Assembly (NCBI RefSeq): GCF_900163795.1
Contig: NZ_FWFD01000012.1
Location: forward strand, 1-62,986
Direction of reading: 5' to 3'
DNA: 62,986 bases
From: Vagococcus fluvialis bH819
Lineage (GTDB): Bacteria > Bacillota > Bacilli > Lactobacillales > Vagococcaceae
Shown here: positions 1-7,061 of the stretch, one piece after another
How the letters are laid out: each line of letters starts with the position of its first letter
Position numbering within the stretch: position 1 is the stretch's first letter
Notes under the pieces: generated by a model
The model's input: only the letters and a program-made list of their open reading frames with translations
Told to the model about the DNA's origin: nothing
The model's database searches: none
Translations under genes and position numbers: made by a program

Positions 1-940
1 AGCGCCAAAAGGCTACTTATTAGATAGTAAAATTCAAGAATTAGAAATCACGAAAAATGCAACAACGAAAAACACAACAAGCATCACAGTAGAAAACACA
101 GCAACCACACCGTGGGTACCAATCGAACCGAGTACACCACTAGGTGGAATAGAAGTGACAAAGCTTGACGCAAAAGACAAAACCAAAGTATTGTCAGGTG
201 CGAAATTCAGCTTAACGGAAGAAGCAACTGGCAAAACTTACGAATTAGTAACAGGTGAAGATGGTAAAGCAAGTCAAAACTTATTACCATTAGGCAAGTA
301 CAGTTTAGTGGAAACCAAAGCGCCAAAAGGCTACTTATTAGATAGTAAAATTCAAGAATTAGAAATCACGAAAGACACAACAACGAAAAATACAACAAGC
401 ATCCAAGTAACCAATACAGCAATCACACCGTGGGTACCAATCGAACCAAGTACGCCATTAGGTGGAGTGGAAGTAACAAAAGTGGATTCGAAAGACAAAA
501 TAAAAGTATTGTCAGGCGCGAAATTCAGCTTAACGGAAGAAGCAACTGGCAAAACTTACGAATTAGTAACAGGTGAAGATGGTAAAGCTAGTATCAATCA
601 ATTACCATTAGGCAAGTACACATTAGTGGAAACGGAAGCGCCAAAAGGCTACTTATTAGATAAGACAGCCAAAGACTTAGAAATCACGAAAAATACAACA
701 AGTATCACAGTAACAAACGAACAGGAGAAACCAGAAAAAACTGCTAAATCTGAATCAAATAAACAAAATAAACCAAATAAAGTCAATCAAATTCAACCAG
801 TTGGAAAAACAATTCAAAAGAGAATGTTACCTAGAACGGGTGAAGTATCTATGAATTATCTGATAACTATTGGCTTAATTTTATTAACCTGTATTGGTTT
901 AGTGACAGTATTGAGATACAAAAGAAAAACTAATAATTAA
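1..940 (+). CDS. LPXTG-anchored surface protein with SpaA/Cna-B repeats (3' part only)
   Basis: The frame is open from base 2, so this is the C-terminal part of a larger gene that begins outside the window; the GTG at 155 is internal. The visible protein has tandem Cna-B/SpaA-type domains of 106 residues. Each carries a VTKxD strand near its start and a YxLVETxAPKGY segment, which matches the pilin E-box and suggests domains locked by Lys-Asn isopeptide bonds. A Lys/Asn/Gln-rich linker is followed by the sortase signal LPRTG, a hydrophobic helix and a basic tail (RYKRKTNN). It should be attached to peptidoglycan by sortase A and act as an adhesin stalk or pilus subunit. The ligand-binding N-terminus is not visible. 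Confidence in wall-anchored surface protein is high; the precise role is unknown. Confidence 0.93.
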   Translation, partial: APKGYLLDSKIQELEITKNATTKNTTSITVENTATTPWVPIEPSTPLGGIEVTKLDAKDKTKVLSGAKFSLTEEATGKTYELVTGEDGKASQNLLPLGKYSLVETKAPKGYLLDSKIQELEITKDTTTKNTTSIQVTNTAITPWVPIEPSTPLGGVEVTKVDSKDKIKVLSGAKFSLTEEATGKTYELVTGEDGKASINQLPLGKYTLVETEAPKGYLLDKTAKDLEITKNTTSITVTNEQEKPEKTAKSESNKQNKPNKVNQIQPVGKTIQKRMLPRTGEVSMNYLITIGLILLTCIGLVTVLRYKRKTNN

Positions 941-955
941 TCAATAAAAGCTCTG
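2..955 (+). repeat. 318-bp tandem repeats inside the adhesin gene
   Basis: The stretch encoding APKGYLLD begins at 2, 320 and 638, an exact period of 318 bp (106 codons). The first two copies match almost base for base over long stretches; the third diverges in its last third, where the domain array ends. The array probably continues upstream of the window. Such near-identical in-frame repeats can change copy number by recombination. Confidence 0.9.
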
Positions 956-989
956 CTAAAGACTGTTACTGTCTTTAGCAGAGCTTTTT
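946..989 (+). terminator. Rho-independent terminator after the adhesin gene
   Basis: An 18-bp stem begins AAAAGCTCTGC, has a 7-base loop, and ends with TTTTT. The A-run on the 5' side means it can also terminate the converging GNAT gene on the minus strand. Confidence 0.9.
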
Positions 990-1001
990 AATATGGATAA
1001 A

Positions 1002-1556
1002 TTATTTTGTTAAATAATCACTTTTTAACAAATAATATAAGTTCATATCTTGAAAAGTATTATCAATGAATTGTTCTTCTTTTAGTGTTCCTACAAGAGA
1101 AAAGCCACATTTTTTAGCTACTTTATTACTAGCAATATTTTTTGTATCAGCTAAAAGTGACAGTTTATTTAGCTTTAAATCATCAAAAGCAATGTCACAA
1201 ATTTTATTAACGGCAGTTGAAATGATTCCTTTGTTAATATAATCAGAATGAAGCCAATAACCAACTTCGCCTAGTTTATTTTTCTCATCAATAAAGTGAA
1301 TGTCAATTGTTCCTGCTAGTTTCCCTTCAAAGTAGATCAGGAAGAGTCGATCGGTTCCATTTGCTTCACCAGTAATTTTTGATTTTAAAAAATTAGTAGT
1401 GTCTGTACTCGTTTGAGTTAATTTAACAAAACTTAGAAATTCTTCTAAATGCTTACGATCACTATCAATCAAATGAAAGAGTTGTTCTGAATGTTGCATT
1501 GTTGGTTGGGCAAAAGAAATAGAATTTGAAATGGGTAATGTTAATAAATGGTTCAT
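1002..1556 (-). CDS. GNAT family N-acetyltransferase (RimJ/RimL-like)
   Basis: A 184-residue single-domain GNAT protein. The fold is recognisable from the central GEVGYWLHSDYINKGI segment, equivalent to the strand-beta4/acetyl-CoA pyrophosphate loop, and from the later NIASNKVAKKCGF helix typical of RimJ/RimL-type enzymes that acetylate N-terminal amines of ribosomal proteins or small molecules. The substrate cannot be predicted. The start has a good site (GAGGAGGTCTCTCT before ATG). It is transcribed divergently from the carboxypeptidase gene and converges on the adhesin terminator. Family assignment is firm, specific function open. Confidence 0.88.
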   Translation of the reverse strand: MNHLLTLPISNSISFAQPTMQHSEQLFHLIDSDRKHLEEFLSFVKLTQTSTDTTNFLKSKITGEANGTDRLFLIYFEGKLAGTIDIHFIDEKNKLGEVGYWLHSDYINKGIISTAVNKICDIAFDDLKLNKLSLLADTKNIASNKVAKKCGFSLVGTLKEEQFIDNTFQDMNLYYLLKSDYLTK

Positions 1557-1629
1557 AGAGAGACCTCCTCGTATTTTTAGTATTGTTATTGATTATAGAA
1601 AATTGATAGATAAAAAGAAAGTTGTTTCT

Positions 1630-1657
1630 TAAGAAAAAATAAGAATTCCTCAAGAAT
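1630..1657 (+). promoter_or_regulatory. Candidate response-regulator direct repeats upstream of the carboxypeptidase gene
   Basis: Three copies of (T/C)AAGAA start at 1630, 1640 and 1651, spaced 10 and 11 bp, about one DNA turn. OmpR/PhoB-type regulators usually bind such direct repeats. A plausible partner is the VanR-like regulator encoded downstream. The repeats are short and the region is AT-rich, so this is a tentative call. Confidence 0.35.
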
Positions 1658-1711
1658 AAGTTTATACCTTAAAAAGATTAGCCTGTTAAGATTAATTTAG
1701 AGGTGATCGAA

Positions 1712-2638
1712 ATGAAAAAAATAGTGAGTATTATTATTTTGTTTTTGTTAGTTGGTAGCGGAATTATCTATTTATTTAATAATCATTTAGCGCTTGGCAT
1801 TGGGACAACTAATGAAGAAATGAAAATGAGTCAAAAAATGGAAGAGTCAATAAATATTAAAGAGAAAATTCATAGCCGAAATGTACTACTTCAAAATTTA
1901 AATACAGGTGAAATTTTGATTGAGAAAAATAAAGATGAGAAAGTAGCAATTGCTTCCTTAACTAAGTTAATGACTGTTTATCTACTATTAAAATCAGAAA
2001 AAGATTTGAGTCAAGAGGTAGTGATGGAACAAAAAATAGTTGATAGTTTAGTAAAAGAAGGCGCATCTCTTTCAGGATATCTACCTGGAGATAATGTAAC
2101 CATTAAAGACTTAGCCTATGGTATTGTGCTTCCTTCTGGAGGAGACGCTTCAATAACAGCGGCAAACCATGTTGCTGGTAATGAAAAGAAATTTATAGAG
2201 TTAATGAATCAAGAAGCAGAAAAAGTAGGAATGAAGAATACTCATTTTAAAAATGCAACGGGTCTGGATTCATCCAATCACTATTCAACCGTTAGTGATT
2301 TACAACTATTTATGACAGAGGCTTTAAAAAATGAACTATTCAAAGAAATGATGCTAACAACAACCTACCAAACAGCTGTAACGCCCTATAGTCCTCAAGG
2401 TTATTATTTAGAAAGTACATTGTTAAAAGATACGCCTGAATTAACGATAAATAATGGTAAAATTCTCGGTGGAAAAACAGGATACACTGAAAAAGCTGGA
2501 CAATGTTTGATTAGTCTAGCTGAAGTTAATCAAACACCTTATTTATTAATTACAACAGGAGCAGGAGGTAATCCCTTGACGGAGCAATTAAATATGGCAG
2601 ATGCGAGATTACTTTATCAAAGTATTGGAAACAGTTGA
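1712..2638 (+). CDS. Serine-type D-alanyl-D-alanine carboxypeptidase (peptidase S11, DacA family)
   Basis: Removes the terminal D-Ala from peptidoglycan pentapeptides outside the cell. The 308-residue protein starts with an uncleaved or signal-like hydrophobic segment (residues 4-24). It has the penicillin-binding motifs in order: SLTK with nucleophile Ser82 and Lys85, Ser142-Gly-Gly in place of the usual SxN, and Lys255-Thr-Gly. The Asn-to-Gly change in the second motif is a visible oddity. It is shorter than housekeeping DacA and lacks the long C-terminal beta domain and amphipathic anchor. I chose ATG 1712 rather than GTG 1703, because the GTG lies inside the AGAGGTGAT ribosome site. It is followed 64 bp later by VanR/VanS-like genes, suggesting that they regulate it, much as VanRS controls carboxypeptidases in glycopeptide resistance clusters. 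Confidence 0.9.
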   Translation: MKKIVSIIILFLLVGSGIIYLFNNHLALGIGTTNEEMKMSQKMEESINIKEKIHSRNVLLQNLNTGEILIEKNKDEKVAIASLTKLMTVYLLLKSEKDLSQEVVMEQKIVDSLVKEGASLSGYLPGDNVTIKDLAYGIVLPSGGDASITAANHVAGNEKKFIELMNQEAEKVGMKNTHFKNATGLDSSNHYSTVSDLQLFMTEALKNELFKEMMLTTTYQTAVTPYSPQGYYLESTLLKDTPELTINNGKILGGKTGYTEKAGQCLISLAEVNQTPYLLITTGAGGNPLTEQLNMADARLLYQSIGNS

Positions 2639-2642
2639 CAAA

Positions 2643-2687
2643 TCTCTGGATGTTTTGTCTAATGAAATTAAGATAAAACATCAGAGA
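2643..2687 (+). other. Strong intercistronic RNA hairpin between carboxypeptidase and response regulator genes
   Basis: A 17-bp stem with one bulged G and one G-U pair. TCTCTG (2643-2648) pairs with CAGAGA (2682-2687), and TGTTTTGTCT (2651-2660) pairs with AGATAAAACA (2671-2680) around a 10-base loop. No U-run follows, so it is not a standard terminator. It starts 5 bases after the carboxypeptidase stop and touches the 5' edge of the AGAGGG ribosome site of the next gene. An RNA-processing, stability or translation-modulating element is inferred. Confidence 0.7.
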
Positions 2688-2702
2688 GGGCGTGTAGGTG
2701 CT

Positions 2703-3395
2703 GTGTCCAAAAACATATTATTGGTAGAAGATGAACAAGAAATTGCAAAATTAGTCGAATTATACTTAAAAAATGAAGGTTTTAATGTTGTGGTTTGTTT
2801 TGACGGTTTAGAGGCCAAAGAAAAAATAATGCATGGTAACTTTGATATGGCATTATTAGATATTATGTTACCTCATGTAAATGGTTTAGAGCTACTTCAA
2901 TTAATTCGAGAAAATCAAAATTATCCGGTGATCATGTTGACAGCAAAAGATGATGAGATAGATAAAATAACGGGTCTGTCATTTGGAGCAGATGATTATA
3001 TAACGAAACCCTTTAAACCTCTGGAAGTTGTGGCAAGAGTAAAAGCTCAGTTAAGAAGATATAACCAATACAATCAAAATAAAGAAAAAGCTAATCGAAT
3101 TCTAACAACAAAAGGTTTGGAAATGAATTTAGATAAGCGATTAGTGATGCTAAATGAAGAAATAGTCGAATTAACACCAAAAGAGTATGGTATTTTACAA
3201 CTCCTACTAGAAAATAAAGGGGTTGCTTTAGATTCAGAAGCAATTTTTGAAGCAGTCTGGCAAGAGAAATATTATACGGCATCTAATAATACCATTATGG
3301 TTCATATAAGGCATTTAAGAGAAAAAATGAAAGATGCAGTCGAAAAACCCAAATACATTAAAACAGTCTGGGGAGTAGGTTATAAAATTGACTAA
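2703..3395 (+). CDS. VanR-like response regulator (OmpR/PhoB family)
   Basis: A DNA-binding response regulator of 230 residues, essentially the length of VanR from glycopeptide-resistance clusters. The receiver domain (1-115) has the acidic pair Glu9/Asp10, phospho-acceptor Asp53, Thr80 and Lys102. A winged-helix domain (about 135-230) ends in the usual HIRHLREKM and TVWGVGYKI segments. The chosen GTG start at 2703 gives MSKNILLVEDE, matching the start of VanR proteins; the frame is open further upstream but only as overlap with the preceding gene. The downstream kinase gene overlaps by 8 bp. It likely activates its own operon and the carboxypeptidase gene in response to a wall-damage signal. 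That no vanH/A/X-type gene is near means glycopeptide resistance cannot be claimed. Confidence 0.88.
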   Translation: MSKNILLVEDEQEIAKLVELYLKNEGFNVVVCFDGLEAKEKIMHGNFDMALLDIMLPHVNGLELLQLIRENQNYPVIMLTAKDDEIDKITGLSFGADDYITKPFKPLEVVARVKAQLRRYNQYNQNKEKANRILTTKGLEMNLDKRLVMLNEEIVELTPKEYGILQLLLENKGVALDSEAIFEAVWQEKYYTASNNTIMVHIRHLREKMKDAVEKPKYIKTVWGVGYKID

Positions 3396-4494
3396 ACAAG
3401 CTAGAATTTCTTTTTTTAAAAGTTTATGTATTGTAATTATTTGTGCGATAGCTCTCTATTTTATGGCAACCCAGACTTTTATAGGAAAAGGCTTTGGTCG
3501 TGTTATTAGTGATACATTTATCACTTTTTCAGCAACTCCTAGTGGTGAGATAAGCCAAGTCAATTGGTTTAAATTTAAGTCATTTGTGATATCGATAGCG
3601 ATTTTTGCGATTGTCATTGTCGGTGGGTTAACTTATTGGATTAGTCAATATCTCTTAAAAAAGGATCGGCAGTATATTGCTCAGTTATTAAAACAATCTT
3701 TGGAGCCAGAGGAACTTCCAGAACTTGATTCTGAGTATATTGAAATTCAAAATGAGTTAGAAAAAATAAAATTAACAAATCAAAAAAATCAAGAGGCTCT
3801 ATTGCAAGAAACTCAAAGAACTAAGGATTTAGTAACATTTTTAGCTCATGATTTACGTACACCACTAGCTTCTGTGATTGGTTACCTAAATTTATTAATT
3901 GATTCTCCAGAGATAACAGTTGAAACAAGAGCTAAGTATTTTGGAATTGCCCTAGATAAAGCGTACAGATTAGAATATCTAATTGATGAGTTCTTTGATA
4001 TCACAAGGTTTAATTTTCAAAATATTGTTTTGGATTATTCGACTTTTGATTTAAGTTTACTATTACAGCAATTAAATGAAGAATTCTATCCAATACTTAA
4101 GAAAAAAGAACAGACTTTGGAGATGAAGATACCAGAGACGTGCATGATTGAGGCAGATTCAACGAAGCTAGTTCGTGTATTTAATAATTTGTTGAAGAAT
4201 GCTTCAGCGTATGGATTTGAAAAAAGTGTGATTAGTTTAGAAGTTTCTTTAACTAAAGGACAGTTAGAAATCATTATTATTAATGAAGGAAACACGATAC
4301 CACCAGAAAAAATAGAAGTAATTTTTGATAAATTTTACCGATTAGATAGTGCAAGGTCTAGTGATAGTGGAGGAGCTGGTTTAGGACTTGCTATTGCTAA
4401 AGAAATTGTAGAAGCTCATAAAGGAGAAATTAGAGTAATGAGTGAAAAAGGCTGTACGACTTTTATGCTACTATTGCCACAAAAAGAAGACTAA
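3388..4494 (+). CDS. VanS-like membrane sensor histidine kinase
   Basis: A 368-residue kinase starting at TTG 3388 behind GGGAGTAGGT, overlapping the regulator gene by 8 bp, so the two are translationally coupled. Two transmembrane helices (about 10-27 and 66-87) enclose a short extracellular loop of about 40 residues. They are followed by a coiled linker, an H-box FLAHDLRTPLASV with phospho-acceptor His154, the N-box NNLLKNA, and the ATP lid KFYRLDSARSSDSGGAG leading into GLGLAIAKEI. The KFYRLDxARSSDxGGAGLGL segment is characteristic of VanS. The short sensor loop fits direct or indirect sensing of cell-wall precursors or antibiotics; the ligand is unknown. Confidence 0.88.
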   Translation: MTKQARISFFKSLCIVIICAIALYFMATQTFIGKGFGRVISDTFITFSATPSGEISQVNWFKFKSFVISIAIFAIVIVGGLTYWISQYLLKKDRQYIAQLLKQSLEPEELPELDSEYIEIQNELEKIKLTNQKNQEALLQETQRTKDLVTFLAHDLRTPLASVIGYLNLLIDSPEITVETRAKYFGIALDKAYRLEYLIDEFFDITRFNFQNIVLDYSTFDLSLLLQQLNEEFYPILKKKEQTLEMKIPETCMIEADSTKLVRVFNNLLKNASAYGFEKSVISLEVSLTKGQLEIIIINEGNTIPPEKIEVIFDKFYRLDSARSSDSGGAGLGLAIAKEIVEAHKGEIRVMSEKGCTTFMLLLPQKED

Positions 4495-4566
4495 AGTAGA
4501 TTAGCTGATCAAGACAGGATGATCAAAAGTTGTTTTTATCCCCTAACTCTTAAAAATTATTCGTAT

Positions 4567-4599
4567 AAACGAGGCTGACAATTTTGATCAGCCTCGTTT
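4567..4599 (+). terminator. Terminator after the VanS-like gene
   Basis: A 12-bp stem, AAACGAGGCTGA paired with TCAGCCTCGTTT around 9 bases, followed by TTTA. It closes the carboxypeptidase-VanRS operon. Confidence 0.8.
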
Positions 4600-4909
4600 A
4601 TTTACTGAACACCATTTAATAATAAAGTAACCTTTAATTTTCCTTTTTTTATTAGAATTTTATCATAAATTTGAAAAAAATATTAAAAAAAATAAAAGTT
4701 GACCGATTAATTAAATATAGTAGGTTATAACTTTTTATAGTAAAAAGATTAAGACAATTAAAAAAATATTTTTTTATTAATTTGTTTAAAAAAGGGTCTA
4801 AAAAAATATAACCAAATTAACTTTTTATAAGAAATAAATAGCCTAATATTATTTAAAAAATAAAAAGGTAGTTAGCAACTGAGAAGTTGTAGTATTAAGG
4901 AGGAGAAAT
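4600..4909. other. Very AT-rich intergenic region upstream of the recombinase-like gene
   Basis: About 310 bp composed largely of A and T runs without a credible ORF. It contains many TTAAAAA/TTTTTAT tracts and a small inverted repeat CAACT-GAGA-AGTTG near 4877, just upstream of the ribosome site AAGGAGG. No single promoter stands out. Such DNA is likely curved and may bind regulators or nucleoid proteins; that is inference from composition. Confidence 0.5.
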
Positions 4910-5452
4910 ATGAAATACGGTTATTTAAAAATATTGGATGGGCAGTTACTACATTATGATAAGGAATTTTTTGATGCATACGAGGTAGATTCTTTAATTT
5001 TTGATCAGGCAGATGAGTCAATTAATCTAAAAAATGTATTACCAAAGTTGACAGAGGGAGATATATTTATTGTTGAGGATTTTGCAGCATTAACTTATAG
5101 TTTGTCTCAGTTGGAAGAAACTATTAAGATTTTTCAAGAGCATTCAATCCGTTTAATTTCAATTTATCCTCGTTTTGATACAGCTGATGCTGAGCATACT
5201 TGTTTTTATGATATTTTAAGTGGTTGTTTAAGTGGTAGGCGAGATGTTTATAGCAGTGTTAACCGCTCCCAAATTAAGAAGCGCCAAGAGTTAGGTTTAA
5301 AACATGGTCGCCCAGGAATTGATACAAATTTAGTAGAAGAGCTTAGATATCTTAGAAGTAATAAGCATCTTACGTATCGTGAAATATCAGAGATAAGTGG
5401 TGTTTCCCTTGGAACTGTGTATAAATATATAAAAAAAGAAGAATGTGGTTAA
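4910..5452 (+). CDS. Serine-recombinase-fold protein with HTH, catalytic residues lost
   Basis: A 180-residue protein laid out like Tn3-type resolvases and invertases: an N-terminal resolvase domain (1-125), a linker helix, and a C-terminal HTH_7-type domain (YREISEISGVSLGTVYKYIKK, about 156-177). The canonical start GYARVST is here GYLKILD, so the nucleophilic Ser and the preceding Arg are absent. The DRLxR active-site segment has become EDFAALTYS, losing both arginines. It therefore should not cut DNA and is better read as a DNA-binding regulator derived from a recombinase. The ribosome site AAGGAGGAGAAAT is strong. It stands alone between two terminators, with no inverted repeats or transposase nearby. 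What it controls is unknown. Confidence 0.8.
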   Translation: MKYGYLKILDGQLLHYDKEFFDAYEVDSLIFDQADESINLKNVLPKLTEGDIFIVEDFAALTYSLSQLEETIKIFQEHSIRLISIYPRFDTADAEHTCFYDILSGCLSGRRDVYSSVNRSQIKKRQELGLKHGRPGIDTNLVEELRYLRSNKHLTYREISEISGVSLGTVYKYIKKEECG

Positions 5453-5499
5453 GGTTGGATTGAACTGGCTTTTTAATCTCTGATTATTATGGCATATTC

Positions 5500-5545
5500 A
5501 AAAAGAAAGCCCGAAAATTTTAAGATTTTCGGGCTTTCTTTTTTT
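5500..5545. terminator. Bidirectional terminator between the recombinase-like gene and mnmM
   Basis: A stem of about 18 bp, AAAGAAAGCCCGAAAAT against ATTTTCGGGCTTTCTTT, flanked by A- and T-runs so that it works for both converging genes. The mnmM stop codon (5520-5522) lies in its loop and the last mnmM codons form one arm. Confidence 0.9.
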
Positions 5546-6098
5546 CTATGCAAATAAGTGAAGGCGGATTATTTTTTTGATTAATAAATTGGTAGCTCAA
5601 AACACTAAACTTCTCTTGAGGAAGAGAGGAAACAAAAGAAATAACTTCCTCCTTTTCAGTTTTCCCTTCCTCATGACCATCATAGATAACTAAAATAATA
5701 CGACCTTTTTCAACTAAGTGATCCATGAGAGCTTTTAGAGCAATGATTGTTGTTCTTTCATGAGTCATAATTTGTTTATCACTTTTAGGTAAGTAACCTA
5801 GATTGAAAATAGCAGCTTTGATTGTTTGATCTGTTATCAGAACATCATTAATTGTTTCGTGGCCTTTTAAAAATAGTGTCACTTGTTTATCATAGCCATG
5901 TTCTTTTAATTTTTTAGCAGTATTAATCAAGGCTTGTTCCTGTACATCGAAGGCATAAACATGACCTGAGGTACCGACTTTTTCAGCTAAGAATAGCGTA
6001 TCGTTTCCGTTACCCATCGTAGCATCAATAACCTGATCACCTATTTCAATAATATCTGATAACAGCTCATGACTGTATCGTAAAGCAGTGTTAAGCAT
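5520..6098 (-). CDS. mnmM: tRNA 5-aminomethyl-2-thiouridine methyltransferase MnmM (YtqB)
   Basis: A class I SAM-dependent methyltransferase of the YtqB/rRNA_methylase family, 192 residues. Motif I is VIDATMGNGNDTLFLA, followed by the YAFDVQ acidic-loop strand, and NLGYLP is the family's catalytic-loop signature. MnmM methylates nm5s2U34 to mnm5s2U34 in tRNAs for Lys, Glu and Gln. I prefer ATG 6098 to GTG 6110 because TAGGTGA sits 8 bases before it and the resulting 8-bp overlap with the upstream mnmL gene implies coupled translation. The mnmL-mnmM pairing matches the known Gram-positive route that replaces MnmC. Confidence 0.9.
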   Translation of the reverse strand: MLNTALRYSHELLSDIIEIGDQVIDATMGNGNDTLFLAEKVGTSGHVYAFDVQEQALINTAKKLKEHGYDKQVTLFLKGHETINDVLITDQTIKAAIFNLGYLPKSDKQIMTHERTTIIALKALMDHLVEKGRIILVIYDGHEEGKTEKEEVISFVSSLPQEKFSVLSYQFINQKNNPPSLICIEKKKARKS

Positions 6099-7056
6099 GG
6101 ATTGTCTCACCTACTTTTCCATTAGCATAAATCCCTTGATATGTCCCACGCTTTCTTAATTCAGTATCAAAACTATTTAAAACTTCCCACTTCTTAAGGC
6201 TCCACATAGGACCAATAATCGTGTCTCTTGGAGCATCTCCTGTTAGACGATGGATAATAATGTCAGAAGGAATAATTTCTAGTTGATCACAAATTAATTG
6301 TGTATATGTTTCTTGCGTTAGTAATTGTAAACGACCTTCTAAGTAGTCTTTTTCCATTTTAGTATTCATCATCAGATGTAATAGATGCAACTTTATTCCT
6401 TGAATGTCAGAATCAGTGACACACCTTCTGACATTTTCCATCATCATTTCATATGTTTCACCAGGTAAACCATTGATCAAATGTGTGCAGACATTAATAT
6501 TGTGTAGCCGTAGTTTTGCTACAGCATCTAAGTAAGTTTGATAATCATGTGCCCGGTTAATCATATCACTGGTTTCTTCATAAGTTGTCTGAAGCCCAAG
6601 TTCTACCCATAAATAAAGTCGCTCGTTGAGTTCGGCTAAGTATTCAATCACGTCATCAGGTAAGCAATCAGGACGAGTCCCGATCGACAATCCCACAACA
6701 CCTTCTTCATTTACTACTTGCTCGAAACGATGTTTGATTACTTCAAGAGGAGCATGGGTATTGGTGAAATTTTGGAAATAAACAATATATTGTTTTGTAT
6801 TAGGCCATTTTTTATGCATCTGATCGACTTCTTTTCGAAATTGAATGGGAAGAGGATCACTTGGTGCAACCATCATATCGCCAGAGCCAGATACGCTACA
6901 AAATGTGCACCCACCGTGAGCAACTGTTCCATCCCGATTAGGGCAGTCAAAGCCACCATCAATCGGCACCTTAAAAATTTTTTCATCAAACGTTTCTCTT
7001 AGAGCATCGTTCCAAGTGTAATAACGTTTAGCATCTCCTTTTTTAAATGTAAACAT
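6091..7056 (-). CDS. mnmL: Radical SAM protein MnmL (YtqA, TIGR01212 family)
   Basis: A 321-residue radical-SAM enzyme of the YtqA group. The [4Fe-4S] ligands are Cys38, Cys50 and Cys53 in CPNRDGTVAHGGCTFC, the wide spacing typical of this subgroup rather than the plain CX3CX2C. MnmL is the enzyme needed to convert cmnm5s2U toward nm5s2U at tRNA wobble position 34, before MnmM methylates it. It overlaps mnmM by 8 bp and lies 5 bp after the PAP2 gene, so all three probably share one minus-strand transcript. Confidence 0.9.
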   Translation of the reverse strand: MFTFKKGDAKRYYTWNDALRETFDEKIFKVPIDGGFDCPNRDGTVAHGGCTFCSVSGSGDMMVAPSDPLPIQFRKEVDQMHKKWPNTKQYIVYFQNFTNTHAPLEVIKHRFEQVVNEEGVVGLSIGTRPDCLPDDVIEYLAELNERLYLWVELGLQTTYEETSDMINRAHDYQTYLDAVAKLRLHNINVCTHLINGLPGETYEMMMENVRRCVTDSDIQGIKLHLLHLMMNTKMEKDYLEGRLQLLTQETYTQLICDQLEIIPSDIIIHRLTGDAPRDTIIGPMWSLKKWEVLNSFDTELRKRGTYQGIYANGKVGETIHA

Positions 7057-7061
7057 TAAAC

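Noticed and set aside
34-552. Two antisense ORFs of 66 codons at 34-234 and 352-552
   Set aside because: They are minus-strand shadows of the adhesin repeats, exactly 318 bp apart, with no ribosome sites.
1703-1711. GTG 1703 as start of the carboxypeptidase
   Set aside because: It overlaps the AGAGGTGAT ribosome site; ATG 1712 has correct spacing.
1712-4494. Glycopeptide-resistance (van) cluster
   Set aside because: Only regulator, sensor and a serine carboxypeptidase are present; dehydrogenase, ligase and dipeptidase genes are missing.
4910-5452. Active resolvase or invertase marking a mobile element
   Set aside because: The catalytic Ser and Arg residues are absent and no terminal inverted repeats, transposase or invertible segment was found nearby.
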